This document shows positions 59,660-64,000 of a DNA stretch of 64,000 nucleotides, piece after piece. The DNA is from JAACFF01 sp963701435 (GTDB lineage: Bacteria > Chloroflexota > Anaerolineae > Promineifilales > Promineifilaceae): assembly GCA_963701435.1 (NCBI GenBank), contig CAVPAL010000036.1:124001-188000 (forward strand), written 5' to 3'. Each line of letters begins with the position of its first letter. The stretch's first letter is position 1. The notes below the pieces were generated by a model that saw only the letters and a list, made by a program, of their open reading frames with translations, was not told the DNA's origin and ran no database searches. The position numbers were made by a program, and so were the translations under genes.

Positions 59660-59675
59660 TGCAAGTTCCGTGCCA
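59660..59675 (-). promoter_or_regulatory. Sigma-54 (-24/-12) promoter
   Basis: On the minus strand the sequence is TGGCACGGAACTTGCA, a perfect match to the consensus TGGCACG-N4-TTGCW with GG and GC ten bases apart. Transcription would start near 59648, about 50 bp before the ATG at 59596. rpoN and an enhancer-binding protein are encoded 12-15 kb downstream on the same strand. Confidence 0.92.
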
Positions 59676-59900
59676 AATAGGCTGTTTCCCTGATTTTGGG
59701 CATGAAAAGCTTCGAAATTCGACTTATTTGATGAAATATTGCTCGATATTGTCTTTTTTGAGGGTTGTTGATCGCAGACAGTGAAGCCGTAAAATCCACC
59801 GGCAGCGTTATTCAACGAATTGAACTTCGCCAAACTGCACCAAAAACCGCGCACCACCGAAAAAAAGTTCGGGAATGCGCCTTGATTTTTTGATGTGATT
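59676..59900. other. Intergenic region between divergent promoters
   Basis: No gene is supported. TCGAAATTCGA (59712-59722) is an 11-base palindrome 37 bp upstream of the -24 box and could be part of an activator site, which for enhancer-binding proteins usually lies 80-200 bp upstream. Imperfect AATAT repeats follow near 59735-59750. Confidence 0.35.
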
Positions 59901-59903
59901 TGC

Positions 59904-59960
59904 TTGACAAACCCACCAAATATATTGTATTATGGACTTAACTTTGCAATACAAAGTTAA
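59904..59960 (+). promoter_or_regulatory. Promoter with operator palindrome for the membrane protein/regulator operon
   Basis: TTGACA (59904-59909), 18-bp spacer, TATTAT (59928-59933). Immediately downstream lies TTAACTTTG-CAATA-CAAAGTTAA (59938-59960), a perfect 9-bp inverted repeat covering the start site. The winged-helix regulator encoded at 61409-61741 is the likely ligand. Confidence 0.85.
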
Positions 59961-59996
59961 CTGTAATGCAAATTACTTATCTGGAGGCGAGCTAAA

Positions 59997-60599
59997 ATGT
60001 CAAACTCACTTGATTTACAAAAAGTTGAACATAACGCCCGGCAAGCAACCAATCAGGATGGCCTGGTATATCTATTTTTGGGCGTCCTGCTTGCAGCGAC
60101 AGGGCTCTCGTTATGGGATTCGCGCTTTGCGGGCGTAAGCCCGTTGTTTATTTTGCTGCTCTTTGCCTTTGAACCCATTCGCCGGCGCATTACTTACCCG
60201 CGCATCGGATATGTACAGTTCAGCGCGCCGCGCGGATTTGTGGCAGGTATTTTGGGGTTTACGGCCGTTACGGTTGCAGTGCTAATATTTGCGGCGTTTG
60301 CGGGCAACGGCCGTTTCCAAACCTTTCTACCCCTTCTGATTGCGGTCGTTTTTGCCCTGTCGATGTATTTTGGCGCATCGCTGAACGGCATTCGCCGGCG
60401 TGATTGGGCCACAATCGGTTTGATGCTGGCAAGCGGTTTGGCGACAACATTTCTATTTGATGATTGGCATCAGGCAACGGCCGTGCAGTTTTGGATTACT
60501 GCCGCGCTCTTGATTATTTGGGGCATCGTTGACTTAGTCCGTTTTATACATACCCATCCCATTCTCGACGTCCCATTGCCTGAAGAGGAGACTTCATGA
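59997..60599 (+). CDS. Polytopic membrane protein of unknown function (paralogue 1)
   Basis: 200 aa with about six hydrophobic segments ('LVYLFLGVLLAATGLSL', 'LFILLLFAF', 'GFTAVTVAVLIFAAFAG', 'LLIAVVFALSMYF', 'TIGLMLASGLATTFLF', 'FWITAALLIIWGIVDLV'). It opens with 'SNSLDLQKVEHNARQATNQD', nearly the same as the next gene's N-terminus. Clear paralogue of 60706-61356. GGAGG precedes the ATG. First gene of an operon controlled by the operator at 59938. Function unknown; the family usually accompanies a small winged-helix regulator. Confidence 0.85.
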   Translation: MSNSLDLQKVEHNARQATNQDGLVYLFLGVLLAATGLSLWDSRFAGVSPLFILLLFAFEPIRRRITYPRIGYVQFSAPRGFVAGILGFTAVTVAVLIFAAFAGNGRFQTFLPLLIAVVFALSMYFGASLNGIRRRDWATIGLMLASGLATTFLFDDWHQATAVQFWITAALLIIWGIVDLVRFIHTHPILDVPLPEEETS

Positions 60600-60628
60600 A
60601 CGGCGGCGCACCACCATGCAGGAAAACC

Positions 60629-60685
60629 AACCTCCGGGAGGTTTCATTTGAATAGTTGCGCCGTAGATTGAACCTCCCGGAGGTT
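60629..60685. repeat. CCTCCGGGAGG paired-palindrome element, second copy
   Basis: AACCTCCGGGAGGTT (60629-60643) and AACCTCCCGGAGGTT (60671-60685) face each other. It resembles the element at 11767-11842, including the flank TTTCATTTGAA. It lies between the two paralogous membrane-protein genes and could attenuate read-through. Confidence 0.65.
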
Positions 60686-60705
60686 ATTTACATAGGAGGC
60701 ATAAT

Positions 60706-61356
60706 ATGTCACAAAGTATTGATCTCAAAGAATTAGAGCGCAGGGCTTTCCGCACAAACTTTCAAGACGGTTTGTGGGATATTTTCCTGGGACTGCTGCT
60801 GCTGCAAATGAGCTTCGGCCCCGTTTTAGGCAGCAGCAGCGAGCTTTCGGAAATCGCCATTTTGGCTTTTATGCTCGTTTATACAACGATCGTCTTGGGC
60901 AGTTTCTGGTACATCAAAAAAACCATCGTTTTGCCGCGCCTGGGCGTTGTGAAGTATGGGCCGGCGCGCCAAAAGAAACGCAAAAAGCTGTCTCTGGCGC
61001 TGGCGCTCTCTGTACTCCTCGGCGTGCTTCTGTTTCTTGGTGCTATCACACTCTATCAAACAGGCGCGCCGCAAGAAATCTCCGGCCCGGTACTCCTGGC
61101 GGCGTTGGCGACCGTATTTGGCGCAACGGCCGTTATCGTTTTCAGCCTGATGGCCTATTTCATGGATTTTCCACGCGCCTATCTTTATGGCTGGTTTTAT
61201 GCGCTGGGCGTCATATCCACCTTCTGGCTGCTGGAACAAGGCGTCACATTCCCCTGGATTGCATTGCTGCTTTCCGGCACAATGATTCTCATTGGCCTCA
61301 CCCTGTTCGTACGCTTTCTGCACTACCATCCTTTGCCCCCAAAGGAGACGGTATGA
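60706..61356 (+). CDS. Polytopic membrane protein of unknown function (paralogue 2)
   Basis: 216 aa, about six hydrophobic segments, starting 'SQSIDLKELERRAFRTNFQD' and 'GLWDIFLGLLLLQMSFGPVL'. A basic loop 'YGPARQKKRKKLS' follows the third segment, and the C-terminus 'RFLHYHPLPPKE' parallels 'RFIHTHPILDVPLPEEE' of the first paralogue. AGGAGG lies six bases before the ATG. Same operon. Confidence 0.85.
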   Translation: MSQSIDLKELERRAFRTNFQDGLWDIFLGLLLLQMSFGPVLGSSSELSEIAILAFMLVYTTIVLGSFWYIKKTIVLPRLGVVKYGPARQKKRKKLSLALALSVLLGVLLFLGAITLYQTGAPQEISGPVLLAALATVFGATAVIVFSLMAYFMDFPRAYLYGWFYALGVISTFWLLEQGVTFPWIALLLSGTMILIGLTLFVRFLHYHPLPPKETV

Positions 61357-61408
61357 ACTATCCTCCTTCAGTCACGGGGTTATTCCCCAGGTTAGCGGGA
61401 GATAATCA

Positions 61409-61741
61409 ATGCTGCCTATAAACGACAACGGCGATTACAGCTCACCGCCGCCGGGCGACATCGACAAGCTGATCCACGAGCCGGCGCGCCTGATGATTAT
61501 GGCCAACCTCTATGTGGTCGCAAGCGCCGACTTCACCTTTCTGATGAATCAGACGGGGCTAACCTGGGGCAATTTATCCTCCCACATGACGAAGCTGGAG
61601 AAAGTGGGCTATATTGCGGTCGAAAAGACGTTTGTGGGCAAACGGCCGTATACCATGCTGCACCTGACTCCGGCAGGACGCGACGCGTTTCAGACATACC
61701 GGCAAAAAATGCAGCAGGTTTTCGACGACCTGCCGGAATAA
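61409..61741 (+). CDS. Winged-helix (HTH_34 type) transcriptional regulator
   Basis: 110 aa. 'DKLIHEPARLMIMANLYVVA' start, recognition region 'MNQTGLTWGNLSSHMTKLEK' and wing 'YIAVEKTFVGKRPYTMLHLT' ending 'PAGRDAFQTY' are typical of HTH_34/MarR-like single-domain regulators. Usually found directly behind small membrane-protein genes. Probably represses the operon through the palindrome at 59938-59960. Weak GGGAG before the ATG. Confidence 0.92.
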   Translation: MLPINDNGDYSSPPPGDIDKLIHEPARLMIMANLYVVASADFTFLMNQTGLTWGNLSSHMTKLEKVGYIAVEKTFVGKRPYTMLHLTPAGRDAFQTYRQKMQQVFDDLPE

Positions 61742-61811
61742 TCCGCACAACAATCGTGCCCAATCCCGCAGATTCTTGTACAGTTAGGGAAATCATCATT
61801 TGGAGCAATCT

Positions 61812-64000
61812 ATGACAGATGTCGCCTTGTCACGCCCCCGGTTTTCACCAACCGCAGCAGCCCAACTGGCCACCGACTTATACGGCCGTATCCCCACCAC
61901 CATCCGTTCGCTACCCAGCGATCGTGACCAGAATTTCTATCTGGAAACGGCCGCTAAGCAACAATTTGTTCTCAAAATCGCCAGCGCCGCCGAAGATGAA
62001 GCCGTGCTTGATTTTCAGAACCAGGTTTTGGCGCGCATGCAACAGCAGCCGGAACTCGCCGCTTATTTTCCACAGCTATGCTTGAGCAAAGACGGTCAGG
62101 AAATGGCTGTCGTTGAGGACGTTAACGGCCGTTCCCATCTTGTGCGTTTGCTGACCTATCTGCCGGGCATACCGCTGGCAAAAGTGAACCCGCATACCCC
62201 GCAGTTGCTGGCAGAATACGGCCGTTTCCTGGGCCGGATGGACGCTGCACTGCAAGATTTTATGCACCCTGCCATGCAGCGTGATCTGCACTGGGATCTG
62301 GCCCAAGCCGGCCGCATCATTCGACAACACCGGTCAGATGTTCGCGACCCGCAGCAGCGCGCCCTTGTGGATGCCTTTCTCAACCAATTTGAGGAACAGG
62401 TGACACCGCAACTGCCACATTTACGTCGCAGCGTCATCCACAACGACGGCAACGACTATAATGTGCTGGTCAGCGCCGACAAAAAAGCGCCGCGTCAAAT
62501 TGCCGGGCTGATCGACTTTGGCGATATGATATACACCTGCACCATTTTTGAACTGGCAATCGCGTGCGCTTATGTGATGCTCGACAAAACCGATCCGCTG
62601 GCCGCTGCGGCGCAGGTTGTCGCCGGCTTCCACAGCGCCCATCCACTGACGCCGCAGGAAGTCGGGCTGCTCTACACGCTCATCACAGCGCGGCTGTGCA
62701 CCAGCGTGACCCTATCCGCCTACCAGCGCGCCCAGGAGCCAGACAACGCTTATCTCTCCATCAGCGCACAACCCGCTTGGGCGCTGCTGCATAAGCTAGC
62801 CGACGCGCCGCCGCAGTTGGCCCATTTTATCTTCCGCCGCGCCTGCGGCTGGGCGCCATACCCACATGAAAACGAACTAATCGCCACTCTGCAAAGTCTC
62901 AGCCCCGCGCCGCTGCTGCCGGTTAATCTGCCCACGGCTAACGCGCGCGTCTTCGATTGGAGCGTGGGCAGCCTGGAGCTGGGCAGTCCGGCTGATTTTG
63001 GCCAGCCGCGCCGCGCCGCACGCGAGATTTTTGCCAAACTGGAGGCGGCGGGAACGGCCGTTGGCGTCGGGCGCTACAACGAAGCGCGTATGGTCTACTC
63101 GGCGCCCAGCTTCCAGACCGGCGGCAGCGAGTGGCGCACGATTCACGTTGGGTTGGATTTGTTTATGCCGCCGGGAACGGCCGTTAGCGCCCCGCTGGAT
63201 GGCGTCGTCCACAGCCTGCAAGACAATAACCTGCCGCTCGATTACGGTCCCACAATCATTTTGCAGCACACCACCGATCATGACCTGACTTTTTACACGC
63301 TTTACGGTCATCTCAGCCGTGATTCATTGGATGGATTGTCGCCGGGAACGGCCGTAACCAAAGGTCAGCCAATCGCGCGCATCGGGGATGTAAACGTCAA
63401 CGGCGGCTGGGCGCCCCATCTGCATTTCCAAATTATGGGCGACCTGCTGGGCCGGGCCGGGGAGTTTCCCGGTGTCGCCCCCCACAGCCAGCGCGACGTC
63501 TGGCTCAGTCTTTGCCCTGACCCCAATCTGCTGCTGGGCATACCCGCCGAGCGTTTCCCGCCGCCGCTGCTGAGCAAGCAGGATATTCTCGACCGGCGGC
63601 GCAGCCATTTGGGCAAATCGTTGAGCATTTCCTACCAAAAACCGCTCAAAATTGTGCGCGGCTGGCAACAGTACCTGTATGATGAAAACGGCCGTGCCTA
63701 TCTCGATGTGGTCAACAACGTCTGCCACGTCGGCCACAGCCACCCGCGCGTCGTCAAAGCGCTCGGCGAGCAGGCGGCCGTGCTCAACACCAACACGCGC
63801 TACCTGCACGACAATATTGTGTTATACGCGCAGCGCCTGCTGGCGACCCTGCCCGATCCGCTCAGCGTTTGTTTTTTCGTCTGCTCCGGCAGCGAAGCCA
63901 ACGAGCTGGCGCTGCGTCTGGCGCGCACCCACACCAACGCGGAGGATATGCTCACCATCGACGGCGCTTATCACGGCAACACCGCCGCGCTCATCGATAT
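61812..64000 (+). CDS. APH-kinase / M23 peptidase / class III aminotransferase fusion (3' end outside window)
   Basis: Open from the ATG at 61812 to the window end (729 codons seen). Residues ~20-340: APH-type kinase with 'VIHNDGNDYNVLV' (Brenner motif) and 'GLIDFGDM' (Mg-binding Asp). Residues ~420-560: M23/LytM domain with 'IHVGLDLFMPPGTAVSAPLD' and the HxH ligand 'APHLHFQI'. From ~600: class III PLP aminotransferase ('NGRAYLDVVNNVCHVGHSHP', 'SGSEANELALRLAR', 'GAYHGNTAAL'). Proteins of this triple architecture are known; the kinase and transaminase resemble the hydroxylysine kinase / ethanolamine-phosphate phospholyase pair. Good GGAG ribosome site. The M23 core between two metabolic domains is the odd part. 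Confidence 0.92.
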   Translation, partial: MTDVALSRPRFSPTAAAQLATDLYGRIPTTIRSLPSDRDQNFYLETAAKQQFVLKIASAAEDEAVLDFQNQVLARMQQQPELAAYFPQLCLSKDGQEMAVVEDVNGRSHLVRLLTYLPGIPLAKVNPHTPQLLAEYGRFLGRMDAALQDFMHPAMQRDLHWDLAQAGRIIRQHRSDVRDPQQRALVDAFLNQFEEQVTPQLPHLRRSVIHNDGNDYNVLVSADKKAPRQIAGLIDFGDMIYTCTIFELAIACAYVMLDKTDPLAAAAQVVAGFHSAHPLTPQEVGLLYTLITARLCTSVTLSAYQRAQEPDNAYLSISAQPAWALLHKLADAPPQLAHFIFRRACGWAPYPHENELIATLQSLSPAPLLPVNLPTANARVFDWSVGSLELGSPADFGQPRRAAREIFAKLEAAGTAVGVGRYNEARMVYSAPSFQTGGSEWRTIHVGLDLFMPPGTAVSAPLDGVVHSLQDNNLPLDYGPTIILQHTTDHDLTFYTLYGHLSRDSLDGLSPGTAVTKGQPIARIGDVNVNGGWAPHLHFQIMGDLLGRAGEFPGVAPHSQRDVWLSLCPDPNLLLGIPAERFPPPLLSKQDILDRRRSHLGKSLSISYQKPLKIVRGWQQYLYDENGRAYLDVVNNVCHVGHSHPRVVKALGEQAAVLNTNTRYLHDNIVLYAQRLLATLPDPLSVCFFVCSGSEANELALRLARTHTNAEDMLTIDGAYHGNTAALID

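Noticed and set aside
59648..59857. Minus-strand frames upstream of the sigma-54 promoter
   Set aside because: They overlap the promoter itself and have no ribosome site or recognisable domain.
1..64000. CRISPR arrays, tRNA/rRNA genes, intact transposases
   Set aside because: I looked for spaced direct repeats, tRNA T-loop words and transposase motifs and found none that hold up; the tandem repeats present have no spacers.

Overview
The window looks like chromosomal DNA of a Chloroflexota bacterium, probably of the Anaerolineae/Caldilineae type. That is inferred from mixed carbohydrate catabolism, the co-occurring gene families and the many decayed genes; no rRNA or tRNA gene is present to fix the taxonomy. 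The most pervasive signature is a highly iterated palindrome, ACGGCCGT, often extended to AACGGCCGTT. I counted about 84 copies by eye, in genes and between them, where one or two would be expected by chance. A second signature is a dispersed intergenic element bounded by AGGTAA...TTACCT that folds into two hairpins, with compensatory changes between copies.

Layout. 0-4 kb: a membrane-anchored lipoprotein-carrier-like gene, then an antirepressor / small basic protein / ParA cassette preceded by iteron-like repeats. 4-12 kb: TfoX-like protein, phosphoglucomutase, EamA exporter, DinB-like protein, UvrA, with PIN-toxin and Xre-regulator remnants. 12-18 kb: SDR epimerase, then a partner-switching set (STAS antagonist, RsbW-like kinase, receiver-GAF-SpoIIE phosphatase) with a GlgX debranching enzyme between its members. 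18-23 kb: a quinone/electrophile detoxification operon (MarR, ring-cleaving dioxygenase, esterase, VOC protein) whose regulator start lies in an 8 x 16-bp tandem repeat, then a GH13 amylase. 23-27 kb: a graveyard of truncated genes (VapC, NmrA-like, SARP/BTAD, FitB, UroD-type). 27-44.5 kb: galactoside use. LacI regulator, solute-binding lipoprotein, two unusual permeases and LacZ are collinear; GalK sits inside a corrinoid/UroD-methyltransferase operon; GalT is divergent; a glycerol kinase, a HAD phosphatase and an HEPN-MNT pair lie nearby. LacZ releases galactose, GalK and GalT feed the Leloir route, and phosphoglucomutase can finish it.

44.6-59.7 kb is the most unusual part, with every gene on the minus strand. 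It carries a sigma-54 enhancer-binding protein, RpoN, an amidohydrolase and an M20 peptidase, followed upstream by an eight-gene block headed by a perfect -24/-12 promoter (minus-strand TGGCACGGAACTTGCA, 59660-59675). The block encodes a polyacidic glycine-zipper protein, an HEVGH metallopeptidase-like protein, a large unrecognised protein apparently split by a frameshift, an AONS-like PLP enzyme, two paralogous peptidoglycan-binding/DUF2272 proteins without signal peptides, and two proteins I do not recognise. I consider it the best candidate for an undescribed system: a sigma-54-switched, probably cell-envelope-directed module.

59.9-64 kb: two paralogous polytopic membrane proteins with a winged-helix regulator and a clear operator, then the 5' part of a large APH-M23 peptidase-class III aminotransferase fusion that runs off the end of the window.
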